From NCBI GenBank assembly GCA_905200315.1, contig CAJKKA010000002.1:1-47676 (forward strand): a stretch of DNA of 47,676 nucleotides. The letters are read 5' to 3'. Origin of the DNA: an uncultured Clostridium sp. Its GTDB lineage: Bacteria > Bacillota_A > Clostridia > TANB77 > CAG-508. This document shows positions 7,667-15,553 of the stretch, one piece after another. Numbering within the stretch: the stretch's first letter is position 1; every line of letters starts with the position of its first letter. Under the pieces are notes generated by a model. That model searched no databases. It was given only the letters and a program-made list of their open reading frames with translations, and was not told where the DNA came from. Both the position numbers and the translations under genes were made by a program.

Positions 7667-8662
7667 TTAGTCTGAATGGTCAGTTTTAAAAAAATCTATT
7701 GCTTGTTTTAATGTTTTTACATCACATATATTAATTATTTTTGCATCTTTTACTTCTTTTTTTATAAATCCAGATAAAGATTTTCCAGGTCCAATTTCTA
7801 CATATGTATCTATTCCATTTTGTTCCATTAATCTTATTGTTTTATCAAATCTTACAGGACTTACTATATGATTTGATAATGTTTCAACCATATTATCTTT
7901 TTCAGAATAAAATGTACCGTCTATATTTTTTATTACTTTAGTTTTTTTACTTTCTTTGTTGAATGTAATTTTTTCTAACTCTTTTTTATATAATTCTTTT
8001 GCTTCTTCTAATTCACTTGTATGAAATGGTCCACTTGTTTTTAGTAATACAACTTTTTTGGCTCCTTTGTTTTTTAATATTTCACACGCCTCTTCTACAG
8101 CTTCTTTCTCTCCAGATATAACTGTTTGATTTTGATAATTATAATTAGATGGAACAACAAATTTATTTTGTTTTCTTATTTCCATACATATATCTTCAAT
8201 ATTTTTTGAATTTAACCCAATTACTGCAGCCATTAAATATTCCTTTTTTGGTAATTTATTTTGCATTAAATAGCCTCTTTCTTTTAAGAGTTTTATTCCA
8301 TCTTCAAAATTAATAAATCCACCGTAAATTAATGCAGGATATTCTCCTAAGCTTAGTCCACAAGCTATTTGAGCATTTATATCTTCTCTTTTTAATATTT
8401 CTAAAATTGCCAAACTTAATGTAGCTATTGCAAGTTGTGTATTTTCTGTTTTTATTAAATCTTCTCCTATTTCTTCTGTTTCAGTATATTCACCTGTATA
8501 TTCTTTTCTAATTCCATTAAAACATAAAGTTGCAATGTCAATTTTAGAAAATTCTGAAGCCTTTATAAAAACATTTCTTACTTCTTCATAATCATCATAT
8601 AAATCTTTACCCATTCCAACTTTTTGAGCACCTTGCCCAGGAAACAAAAATGCAATTTTCAT
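7667..8662 (-). CDS. fabD: malonyl-CoA:acyl carrier protein S-malonyltransferase
   Basis: Loads malonate from malonyl-CoA onto acyl carrier protein. The 331-residue alpha/beta hydrolase-like protein begins IAFLFPGQGAQKVGMG, has the nucleophile elbow GLSLGEY with Ser104, and the partner His214 in GPFHTSEL. It is slightly longer than usual because of an acidic insertion after residue 52. Its start is directly adjacent to the birA stop (TAA then ATG) and its ribosome binding site GGAGG lies in the last birA codons, so the two are probably translationally coupled. Confidence 0.95.
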   Translation of the reverse strand: MKIAFLFPGQGAQKVGMGKDLYDDYEEVRNVFIKASEFSKIDIATLCFNGIRKEYTGEYTETEEIGEDLIKTENTQLAIATLSLAILEILKREDINAQIACGLSLGEYPALIYGGFINFEDGIKLLKERGYLMQNKLPKKEYLMAAVIGLNSKNIEDICMEIRKQNKFVVPSNYNYQNQTVISGEKEAVEEACEILKNKGAKKVVLLKTSGPFHTSELEEAKELYKKELEKITFNKESKKTKVIKNIDGTFYSEKDNMVETLSNHIVSPVRFDKTIRLMEQNGIDTYVEIGPGKSLSGFIKKEVKDAKIINICDVKTLKQAIDFFKTDHSD

Positions 8663-9229
8663 TTAAACTCCTCCTAAAATTCTTTCAAATCTGTTACAAA
8701 ATTCAGCAATAAAATCAAAATTATCAACCTCAATATTAAATTCATTTTTTATAGATGTAGCAACGTTTTTTATTTCTTTATTAAATTTTGTTTTATTTGT
8801 ATTAATTCCAATTCCTACAACTAAATACTTAACAATTTCTCCACTCATTTTACTTTCTGTTAAAATTCCACCTATTTTTTTGCTATTATAAACAATGTCA
8901 TTTGGCTCTTTTATTGAAAGTTCTATATTATATTTTTCTTTAAATATTTCTAATATAATTTTTGCAATTTCTATTGTAATTCCATCTAATTTTTTTATAT
9001 TACAATTTGTTTCTATATACATTGAAAAAGCTATACTTCCACCTTCATCTGTGTACCACTTTCTTCCATGAGTGCCATTTCCGTTTGTTTGTAAATTTGC
9101 TATTACTGTTTCTCCATTTTCAATTTTTGAATTTATTCTTCTATATATTTCACTTTGGGTTGAATCTATTGTTTCAAAGTATTCGCATTTTCTTGCTAAA
9201 TATTTAGTTTGTAAATTTTTTAATTTCAT
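8663..9229 (-). CDS. birA: biotin-[acetyl-CoA-carboxylase] ligase, catalytic-only form
   Basis: Attaches biotin to AccB through biotinyl-AMP. The 188-residue protein has the class II synthetase-like core: STQSEIYRR near the N-terminus, the adenylate loop TNGNGTHGRKWYT (48-60) and the substrate motif PNDIVYNSKKIGGILTE. It lacks both the N-terminal helix-turn-helix of regulatory BirA and most of the C-terminal SH3-like domain, so it should not act as a repressor. It overlaps the upstream acyl-CoA synthetase gene by 26 bp. Confidence 0.9.
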   Translation of the reverse strand: MKLKNLQTKYLARKCEYFETIDSTQSEIYRRINSKIENGETVIANLQTNGNGTHGRKWYTDEGGSIAFSMYIETNCNIKKLDGITIEIAKIILEIFKEKYNIELSIKEPNDIVYNSKKIGGILTESKMSGEIVKYLVVGIGINTNKTKFNKEIKNVATSIKNEFNIEVDNFDFIAEFCNRFERILGGV

Positions 9230-10916
9230 CTAAATTTGCCTGCCTTTTTATTTTATTTGTTGTTGTTTTTATTAAAGGTTTTGTTGTTATTTTTATTCCT
9301 CTTATTGCCTTATATTGTGGCATTAATTTATTTAATTCTTTTATTTTTCCGCTTATTGCTTTATAAATTTCTTCTTCATTTTCTACCTTATATGCATTTT
9401 TTACAGTTTCCTCGTCATATACAATTAATGCATTTATTTTTATATCATTTTTATCTTCTGATATTTGCTTTCCATATATAAAAGATTCTTCTACTCCCTC
9501 AATTTTATTTATTAATCCTTCCATTTCTTCTGGAAAGATATTTTTTCCATTTTTTAAAACAATAACACTCTTTTTTCTTCCAGAAATAAATATAAATCCA
9601 TCTTCATCTATTCTTGCTAAATCTCCTGTATAGAACCAACCATCTATTACCGCTTCATTTGTAGCTTTTTTATTTTTATAATATTCAAGCATTATACTTG
9701 GTCCTTTTACTATTAATTCGCCTGTTCCTTCTCTATTTGGATTTATAATTTTCGCTTCTACACTTGGAACTGTTTTTCCTATTGAACCAACTTTGTAATT
9801 TTCCTTTGTACCTATTGCAACTACTGGAGAAGTTTCTGTTAAACCATACCCCTGAACTAAATTAAATCCTAAATTTCTAAATTTTTGCTCTATTTCTGCA
9901 TCTAAACTTGCCGCTCCACTTATAAATAGCTTTATATTTCCACCAAATAGTTTGTGTATTTTATCAAATGCTTTTCTTTTTTCTTCCATACTTGCATTTT
10001 TTAATAATTCTTCTTTTTCAAGAATTTCTTCAAGCTTACCATTCTCACTAAGGTGTTTTCTTATTATTTTAAATAATCGTTCATATATTGCAGGAACACA
10101 AGCCATTACAGATACTTTATATTCTTTTAAATTCTCTGGTATGTGTCTTATTCCATCACAAAATACAGTTTTCGCTCCAACATATAGTGAAAATAAAAAT
10201 CCTACAGTGCATTCAAAAACATGATGCAATGGTAAAAAAGATAAAAATACATCACTTGAATTAACATCTAAAACTTCTGCAATGTCCATTAAATTTGTGC
10301 ATATATTTTTATGTGATAATGCAACAATTTTAGACTTAGATGTTGTTCCAGAAGTAAATAGCATTATGCTCATTTTTTCGTTATCTATTTTTGCATTTAT
10401 AAATTCTTTATTTCCATCTTTTAATAGTTCTTTTCCACTTTTTATTAACTCTTTTTGCGAATAATTTCCATTTGAATGTTTTTCTAAATCCATTGATATT
10501 AAATGTTTTAATTTTCCAACGCCCTCTGCTTTTATTTTTTCTAAAGTAGCTTCATACTTTGCAGAATAAAAAATAGCTTCAACTTCTGACCTTTCAATTA
10601 CATCTCTTAGTTCATTTTCTGGTAAAGACTTATCAAAAGGAACTACAACACCTGTACCACAAACAACAGCTAAATAAGCAAGTTCCCACTCTAATCTATT
10701 TTCACCAATTACTGCAATTCTTTTATCTTTAAGACCTAAATTTATTAGTGCAGTTCCCAAAGCATTTATACTTTCTCTAATTTCCGCATGTGTATATGTA
10801 ATATATTTTTCTTTATCTATTTTTATTTTATATGCTTGTTTATCTCCATATAATTTACCAGACTTCTCAAGCATTTCTTTTAAATTTTCTATTTTTACAT
10901 TATTATTTTTATACAT
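9204..10916 (-). CDS. long-chain acyl-CoA synthetase (AMP-forming)
   Basis: Member of the ANL adenylating superfamily, expected to activate fatty acids to acyl-adenylate and then acyl-CoA or another thiol acceptor. Visible motifs in order are the P-loop LFTSGTTSKSKIVALSHKN, the A5 motif GYGLTETSPV, the A7 motif YTGDLARIDEDGFIFISGR and a C-terminal Lys in ITTKPLIKTTTNKIKR. The ATG at 10916 is chosen (570 residues) because GGAGG lies just upstream; a TTG at 10928 falls within that site. It is the first gene of the fatty-acid transcription unit, suggesting recycling of exogenous fatty acids. A perfect palindrome lies about 50 bp upstream. Confidence 0.88.
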   Translation of the reverse strand: MYKNNNVKIENLKEMLEKSGKLYGDKQAYKIKIDKEKYITYTHAEIRESINALGTALINLGLKDKRIAVIGENRLEWELAYLAVVCGTGVVVPFDKSLPENELRDVIERSEVEAIFYSAKYEATLEKIKAEGVGKLKHLISMDLEKHSNGNYSQKELIKSGKELLKDGNKEFINAKIDNEKMSIMLFTSGTTSKSKIVALSHKNICTNLMDIAEVLDVNSSDVFLSFLPLHHVFECTVGFLFSLYVGAKTVFCDGIRHIPENLKEYKVSVMACVPAIYERLFKIIRKHLSENGKLEEILEKEELLKNASMEEKRKAFDKIHKLFGGNIKLFISGAASLDAEIEQKFRNLGFNLVQGYGLTETSPVVAIGTKENYKVGSIGKTVPSVEAKIINPNREGTGELIVKGPSIMLEYYKNKKATNEAVIDGWFYTGDLARIDEDGFIFISGRKKSVIVLKNGKNIFPEEMEGLINKIEGVEESFIYGKQISEDKNDIKINALIVYDEETVKNAYKVENEEEIYKAISGKIKELNKLMPQYKAIRGIKITTKPLIKTTTNKIKRQANLDEIKKFTN

Positions 10917-10963
10917 AAAAACCTCCAACAGAAAATTTTATACCATAATTTGAGGCAAAAAAA

Positions 10964-10989
10964 AATTAAACTGACCTGTCAGTTTAATT
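10964..10989. promoter_or_regulatory. perfect 12+2+12 palindrome, putative operator or terminator
   Basis: AATTAAACTGAC-CT-GTCAGTTTAATT lies 48 bp upstream of the acyl-CoA synthetase start, flanked by an A9 and a T8 run. A TATAAA box lies between it and the gene, so the palindrome would cover the -35 region; TGAC..GTCA dyads of this size suit TetR-family repressors. The A/T flanks also allow a bidirectional terminator reading. Both uses are possible. Confidence 0.5.
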
Positions 10990-11247
10990 TTTTTTATTAT
11001 TATCTTAATTTTCTATTTTTTTAAGATAAAAAGGAAATTATTAAAAATAAGAGACTGCTGAAAAACTATTTTTTAAGTTCTTCTAGCTAGTTTTACTAGC
11101 ATTTGTAAAGTATTTTATCATACCTTTATATAAGTTACTAGTATTAGAGGTAATTTTATAATATAATTATTATTAGATTTTCGTATTTTACTTAATATAT
11201 CTCACGCATCTTTATAAAATTAACAGGTATCTCGCTGTATTTCTATT
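10990..11247. other. gene-free AT-rich spacer
   Basis: No coding sequence, tRNA or strong hairpin is seen. GAGACTGCTGAAAAAC at 11050-11065 looks like insertion-sequence end wording, but no transposase or matching second end is present. Confidence 0.4.
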
Positions 11248-12579
11248 CTAAATTGTAATATATTTTTGATTTTTGCTTTTTGGTTTATCTGGAATAGTCA
11301 TTTTCAATTTATTCTGTTTCAATAATTGATTTATATATTTATTTTTAAATTTATATACATCTTTGTAGCCAAAATATTTTGTTATTTCCTTCAACGATTT
11401 TTCTACTCTGCACAATTTTAAAATTTCTTCTTCACTTACTGCCAACTTACCGCCTAACTTACTGCCTTTTATCTTAGCAGTATCATCATATTCAAAAGGA
11501 TTTTCTTTATATTTAAAAGAAACTCTTAAAAAATGTTCCATAAATTTAAAGCAACTTTTATCGTAAGCATCTAATATTCTTAATACTCCAGAACCTATAT
11601 TTTCAATTAAATCCACATCCTTAAACACTCTAATAAGTTCTTTATTTCTTGGAGCAGTAACACCTTCTAAAAATTCTTCTTGTGATAAACCTTGTGGTAA
11701 TCCTCCTCCTGATGTAATTTCAATTCTATCAGAATAAAGTTCAATTATTGGTGTTGTAGTTAAAGTGTAATCACTATGTACCATTGCATTTATAATGGCT
11801 TCTTTTAATGCTTTACTGTCTATCATTTCTACTTCTTTTCTACCATTATATTCAATTTTTGCATAAACAGTATTTTCCGCTGTAAGCCTATCTAAAATTC
11901 TCTGGGTAGCAGTTATTAAACAACAATAACCATATTCTTGGTTTTCTATTAATTCCATTTTATTTGTTCCTAAATATTTAACAAGTTTTATTGATATATT
12001 ATTTTCATCAGCAAGTAAATAAGCATTATAGTTATATTTTCCTTCATCAGTTAGTAAGTTTAAGTTTCTAGCAAAATTATCATTTAGAATCATTCCATTC
12101 CCTTCATAATGAATTTTCAACTGTCTAAATGTTAAATCTTGTCTAGGAGATTCTATTTCTTTTAAAGAATTTTTTATTCGTCTAGCAAACATTTCTTCAA
12201 TCATTCTCTCGGTCATTCTTTCTTTACTACTACCAATTCTAATATAACATCCTTCAGTCGTTCTTCCTTTTTTTCTTAAATAATATGGTTTTTCCGTTCC
12301 ACTTGAAATAACAATTTTTATTACCTCTTTGTCATCTATTGTTTCCACAATTACATCAAACAATCCTAAGGTTGAAGGTTGTATATTATTTTTTATTCTA
12401 TCTTTAATTTGTAACTGTGTTAAATCTATATCTTGAATGCCAGCAACTTGTCCATTTTTATTTATTCCAACATAAATTATTCCACCTTCCTTATAATTAA
12501 GAAATGCAATAACCTCTTGTTCGAAATCTTCATTTAACTGTTCTTTATTTTCAATTCTGTTTGTTTCTATGTTTTTCAT
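11248..12579 (-). CDS. AlbA_2 / Schlafen-type nucleic-acid-binding protein with HATPase domain
   Basis: The N-terminal half (about 15-135) is an AlbA_2 (Schlafen-like) domain with FLNYKEGGIIYVGIN and GCYIRIGSSKERMT. The central part (255-340) is the HATPase_c_4 domain common in such proteins, with NAMVHSDY, IEITSGGGLP and NIGSGVLRI. The Lys-rich C-terminus probably forms a winged helix. Such proteins are annotated as transcriptional regulators or RecG-like ATPases and often lie in defence islands. Its start (443 residues) is set at the ATG at 12579 because GGAG lies nine bases upstream; the ATG at 12594 is inside the previous gene and lacks a site. Only 4 bp separate it from the upstream HEPN gene, so the two form an operon. 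Confidence 0.8.
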   Translation of the reverse strand: MKNIETNRIENKEQLNEDFEQEVIAFLNYKEGGIIYVGINKNGQVAGIQDIDLTQLQIKDRIKNNIQPSTLGLFDVIVETIDDKEVIKIVISSGTEKPYYLRKKGRTTEGCYIRIGSSKERMTERMIEEMFARRIKNSLKEIESPRQDLTFRQLKIHYEGNGMILNDNFARNLNLLTDEGKYNYNAYLLADENNISIKLVKYLGTNKMELIENQEYGYCCLITATQRILDRLTAENTVYAKIEYNGRKEVEMIDSKALKEAIINAMVHSDYTLTTTPIIELYSDRIEITSGGGLPQGLSQEEFLEGVTAPRNKELIRVFKDVDLIENIGSGVLRILDAYDKSCFKFMEHFLRVSFKYKENPFEYDDTAKIKGSKLGGKLAVSEEEILKLCRVEKSLKEITKYFGYKDVYKFKNKYINQLLKQNKLKMTIPDKPKSKNQKYITI

Positions 12580-12583
12580 ATAA

Positions 12584-13336
12584 TCACGCTCCATTTTTCA
12601 ATTCTATATTTTCTTCAATATCTTTTATACATTTCTTAAGGTTATCTATTTCTATATTTTGATTAATATCGTTTAACATACTTGTTCTAAACAATAACTT
12701 AATCTTTAATAGCATATACAAATTACTATCTCCATAAAATCGTTTTTTATTTTTATCTAAATGTGCAAAATAATTTCTATGATTAGTAAGTTTTGTATAT
12801 ATTTTTAGTCCTTGTCTATCTTTACTAGTAAATATAATCTTTCCATCATTAGAATTTAGATATTCTTTCATTATGTCTTTAAAATCCTTTTCTTTCATTT
12901 TAGTTTTTCCAAACTTATCCCTAATAGTCTTTTTTAAAGTGGATTTATGAATACATTTATAATATCCCTCCATACAATTTGTAACAGTGCTTAATGCAAT
13001 TTCTATAAAATATTTTACAGAAAATACATTCATAAATGTATCATAAATATTATGAGTATTTTTTCTTAATTGTAGCCAATTTTTATAGATTTGTTTAATT
13101 TCTTTTTTATTTATTTTTCCTAATACACAACTATAACTATTATAATTATTAATACCTGCATATTTACTAGAAAATGGATAATAATATTCGCATACATTTT
13201 CAAAATTAAATAACATTATCTTTTTAATTTCTAAATAATAACCCAAATTAAGTATTATAAACTCATAAAATTGTAAAAATTTATGTATAAATTTTTCCGT
13301 TTTAATTTTATTAACTCTATTCTGTAATTTTTTCAA
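12584..13336 (-). CDS. HEPN-domain protein (ApeA/Abi-like), putative defence RNase
   Basis: A 250-residue Lys/Asn/Tyr-rich cytosolic protein. Its clearest feature is NHRNYFAHLDKN, giving Arg187-x4-His192, the RxxxxH signature of HEPN ribonucleases, followed by a helix like the closing helices of ApeA-type HEPN domains. The rest is helical with no other motif recognised. HEPN RNases are known as toxins and abortive-infection effectors; here the call rests on one motif and helix pattern. It is the first gene of a two-gene operon with the AlbA_2/HATPase protein, with its own promoter at 13356-13383. Confidence 0.6.
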   Translation of the reverse strand: MKKLQNRVNKIKTEKFIHKFLQFYEFIILNLGYYLEIKKIMLFNFENVCEYYYPFSSKYAGINNYNSYSCVLGKINKKEIKQIYKNWLQLRKNTHNIYDTFMNVFSVKYFIEIALSTVTNCMEGYYKCIHKSTLKKTIRDKFGKTKMKEKDFKDIMKEYLNSNDGKIIFTSKDRQGLKIYTKLTNHRNYFAHLDKNKKRFYGDSNLYMLLKIKLLFRTSMLNDINQNIEIDNLKKCIKDIEENIELKNGA

Positions 13337-13355
13337 TTTTCAAAATTGTTATTAT

Positions 13356-13383
13356 AATATAACATATAGTAAAAAAATGTCAA
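13356..13383 (-). promoter_or_regulatory. sigma-A-type promoter of the HEPN operon
   Basis: On the minus strand TTGACA (13378-13383), a 16-bp spacer and TATATT (13356-13361), about 20 bp upstream of the HEPN gene start. Confidence 0.6.
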
Positions 13384-13411
13384 TAATGGAATTAAAAAAG
13401 GCTTCGCCACG

Positions 13412-13439
13412 CGGGTCGTCGGGGACGCCGACCCCTACA
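13412..13439 (+). repeat. palindromic repeat, copy 6
   Basis: Nearly identical to copy 4 (2980-3007) over the whole stem and the CCCCTACA end, but without the ACATTAATTTT tail. Confidence 0.8.
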
Positions 13440-13465
13440 TCAAAAACAGAAATTTCTTATAATAT

Positions 13466-13504
13466 AAAAAAGCAATTACCTTATATTTAAAGTAATTGCT
13501 TTTT
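13466..13504 (-). terminator. terminator after tRNA-Gln
   Basis: Arms AAAAAGCAATTAC and GTAATTGCTTTTT; on the minus strand the stem ends in a U run directly after the tRNA 3' end. Confidence 0.8.
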
Positions 13505-13578
13505 GGCTGGGGTAGTAGGATTCGAACCTACGCATGTCGGAGTCAGAGTCCGATGCCTTACCGCTTGGCGATACCCCA
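13504..13578 (-). tRNA. tRNA-Gln (anticodon CTG)
   Basis: A 75-nt cloverleaf on the minus strand. Acceptor arms TGGGGTA and TACCCCA pair, the T arm contains GGTTCGAATCC, and the encoded 3' end is G-CCA. The anticodon stem TCGGA/TCCGA encloses the loop CTCTGAC; U33 precedes CTG, so it reads CAG codons. A terminator hairpin follows immediately. It lies 39 bp downstream of the GGGtGRT gene on the same strand. Confidence 0.95.
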
Positions 13579-13583
13579 ATATG

Positions 13584-13615
13584 ATTATGAGTCGTCGCAA
13601 GTGACGACTCATAAT
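13584..13615. terminator. hairpin between GGGtGRT gene and tRNA
   Basis: Thirteen-base-pair stem ATTATGAGTCGTC / GACGACTCATAAT with loop GCAAGT. The T run is on the plus-strand side, so as a terminator of the minus-strand gene it is imperfect; it may be a processing hairpin. Confidence 0.5.
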
Positions 13616-13617
13616 TT

Positions 13618-14619
13618 TTATTTCATTGCTTCTTCTACTGCTACAGCTACTGCAACTGATGCTCCAACCATAGGGTTATTTCCCATTCCGATTAGTCCCA
13701 TCATTTCTACGTGTGCTGGTACTGATGAACTTCCTGCAAATTGTGCATCTGAGTGCATTCTTCCCATTGTGTCTGTCATTCCATATGAAGCTGGTCCCGC
13801 TGCCATATTGTCTGGGTGTAATGTTCTTCCTGTTCCACCACCACTAGCTACTGAGAAGTATTTTTTACCTGCTTCTATTCTTTCTTTTTTGTATGTTCCT
13901 GCTACTGGGTGTTGGAATCTTGTAGGGTTTGTTGAGTTTCCTGTGATTGATACGTCAACATCTTCCATCCACATTATTGCTACACCTTCTCTAACGTCGT
14001 TAGCTCCATAGCATCTAACTTGACTTCTTTCTCCTTCTGAATATTTTATTTCTTCTACAATGTTTACTTTTCCTGTGAAGAAGTCGAAATCTGTTTTTAC
14101 ATATGTAAATCCGTTTATTCTTGATATTACTTGTGCTGCATCTTTTCCAAGTCCATTTAAGATTACTCTTAATGGTTCTTTTCTAACTTTGTTAGCTGAT
14201 TTTGCTATACCAATAGCTCCTTCAGCTGCTGCAAAGCTTTCATGTCCTGCTAAGAATGCAAAACATTTTGTATCTTCAGATAATAACATTGATGCTAAGT
14301 TTCCATGTCCTAATCCAACTTTTCTATCATCTGCAACTGAACCTGGTATACAGAATGCTTGTAATCCCTCTCCTATTGCTTTTGCTGCGTCAGCTGCTTT
14401 TGTGCAACCTTTTTTTATTGCAATAGCTGCACCTAGAGTATATGCCCAAGCTGCATTTTCAAAACAAATTGGTTGAACTCCTTTTACTATTTCATATGGA
14501 TTAAATCCTTTATCTGTGCATATTTTTAATGCATCTTCAAAATCTTTAATTCCGTATTTTTCCATTACTGGTTTAATTTGATTTATTCTTCTTTCATAAC
14601 TTTCAAATGTTACTGCCAT
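13618..14619 (-). CDS. GGGtGRT family protein
   Basis: A 333-residue protein of the GGGtGRT family, named for the motif seen here as SGGGTGRTLHPDN (motif at 260-266). Other conserved blocks are GEGLQAFCIPGSVADDRK, GHGNLASMLL, FLAGHESFAAAEGAIG and the C-terminal GMGNNPMVGASVAVAVAVEEA. The biochemical role is not known to me; in many anaerobes the gene sits next to a NifU-like scaffold gene, which suggests a link to iron-sulfur or cofactor handling. Here the partner lies about 1 kb upstream with a toxin-antitoxin pair between them. The start has AAGGAGG. Confidence 0.88.
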   Translation of the reverse strand: MAVTFESYERRINQIKPVMEKYGIKDFEDALKICTDKGFNPYEIVKGVQPICFENAAWAYTLGAAIAIKKGCTKAADAAKAIGEGLQAFCIPGSVADDRKVGLGHGNLASMLLSEDTKCFAFLAGHESFAAAEGAIGIAKSANKVRKEPLRVILNGLGKDAAQVISRINGFTYVKTDFDFFTGKVNIVEEIKYSEGERSQVRCYGANDVREGVAIMWMEDVDVSITGNSTNPTRFQHPVAGTYKKERIEAGKKYFSVASGGGTGRTLHPDNMAAGPASYGMTDTMGRMHSDAQFAGSSSVPAHVEMMGLIGMGNNPMVGASVAVAVAVEEAMK

Positions 14620-14637
14620 TTTTATTCCTCCTTATTT

Positions 14638-15036
14638 TTATAAGCTTATTTTTTTATTAAATTCTTTTATAAAGTTATTTAATGTTTGTATATGTTGTTC
14701 TTTTATTCTTTGATGTATTTCAATCGCTGTGTTTTCTTTATATGTATGAGATATTAAATTTCTATCTCTTAACATATCCATATATTTTTGTCCTTCTTCA
14801 ATTATTCCAAATTGAAAAGCATTTCTAATCGTAGCACCTGGGCCATATTCAGTTACAGTTTCATAATCTTGTAAATACCTTTGCAAAAATTTCCACCATA
14901 ATTCAAATGTGTATTCATAAGCATGTATAATTGCAGCTCTATCTTTATCAGAATTATTATCTGTTTCAATAAATTCTGTTAGTTTTTTATGTGCATTTAT
15001 AAACACTTCATAACTTTGAATTAAATTATTTGGCAT
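14638..15036 (-). CDS. HI0074-type HEPN protein (nucleotidyltransferase partner)
   Basis: A 132-residue all-helical protein of the nucleotidyltransferase substrate-binding family. RNLISH (Arg92-x4-His97) is the HEPN RNase motif; FELWWKFLQRYL is the family's central helix. In studied MNT/HEPN modules the HEPN protein is an RNase toxin restrained by the nucleotidyltransferase; that role here is inferred. The ATG at 15036 is preferred over a TTG at 15045 because AAGGGG is well spaced from the ATG. It overlaps the end of the MNT gene by 11 bp, implying coupled translation. Confidence 0.85.
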   Translation of the reverse strand: MPNNLIQSYEVFINAHKKLTEFIETDNNSDKDRAAIIHAYEYTFELWWKFLQRYLQDYETVTEYGPGATIRNAFQFGIIEEGQKYMDMLRDRNLISHTYKENTAIEIHQRIKEQHIQTLNNFIKEFNKKISL

Positions 15037-15334
15037 ATATTTCAACCCCTTCTCTTAATATATTTTCTTTTAATTTATCCTCTTTTTCTAAAGAATTAAA
15101 ATTAATTAAATCTACTTTATAAACAATATATAAATTATCAATTTCGTAAAAAATATTTGTATTAATTGAATGTGTTAAACTATTACCAAATAATGCTATA
15201 TCTATGTCAGAACCGTCTCTATAATCGCCTCTTGCTCTTGAACCAAATATTACGGCTTTTTCAACTTCTGCATAATTTGCAATAACTTTAACTATTTCCT
15301 CTATAACTTTTTCATCTAATCCAAACTTTTTCAT
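15026..15334 (-). CDS. MNT-type minimal nucleotidyltransferase (antitoxin candidate)
   Basis: A 102-residue DNA polymerase beta-like nucleotidyltransferase. FGSRARGDYRDGSDIDIAL (30-48) supplies the GSxARG helix and the two metal-binding aspartates Asp43 and Asp45. This is the usual partner of a HEPN toxin, which it neutralises in known cases by AMPylation or complex formation. GGGGAT lies eight bases before the start. The pair sits between the GGGtGRT gene and its usual scaffold partner, so it looks like an insertion. Confidence 0.88.
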   Translation of the reverse strand: MKKFGLDEKVIEEIVKVIANYAEVEKAVIFGSRARGDYRDGSDIDIALFGNSLTHSINTNIFYEIDNLYIVYKVDLINFNSLEKEDKLKENILREGVEIYAK

Positions 15335-15347
15335 TATATTATCCCCA

Positions 15348-15497
15348 TTTTGGGTTTCCCAAAAAATGCTAACCCCTACTTTTTAATTATCAAAATAAAT
15401 ATTAAAAAATGTATTTAGATGTTGGAAGTTTGAGATTTGAGGTTGGAGGTTACTTTTCTAACCTCTAACTTCTAATTTCCAACTTCTAATATAATTA
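15348..15497. repeat. hairpin and degenerate purine-rich inverted repeat
   Basis: A small TTTTGGG/CCCAAAA hairpin at 15348-15364, then at about 15419-15497 a GTTGGAAG/GAGGTTGGAGGTTA arm that pairs imperfectly with CTAACCTCTAACTTC... on the other side. No coding sense is seen in 15335-15553. Confidence 0.5.
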
Positions 15498-15553
15498 CTA
15501 TTATTTTAAAATTTAATAATTTGACAACTCAATATGCTACTTTTCATTTGTTT

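Noticed and set aside
11050..11065. GAGACTGCTGAAAAAC as an insertion-sequence end
   Set aside because: No second inverted end, target duplication or transposase found; kept only as a remark in the spacer entry.
15419..15497. Possible CRISPR-like repeat (GTTGGAAG/GAGGTTGGAGG units)
   Set aside because: Units are degenerate, lack uniform spacers and form an imperfect inverted repeat; no cas genes.
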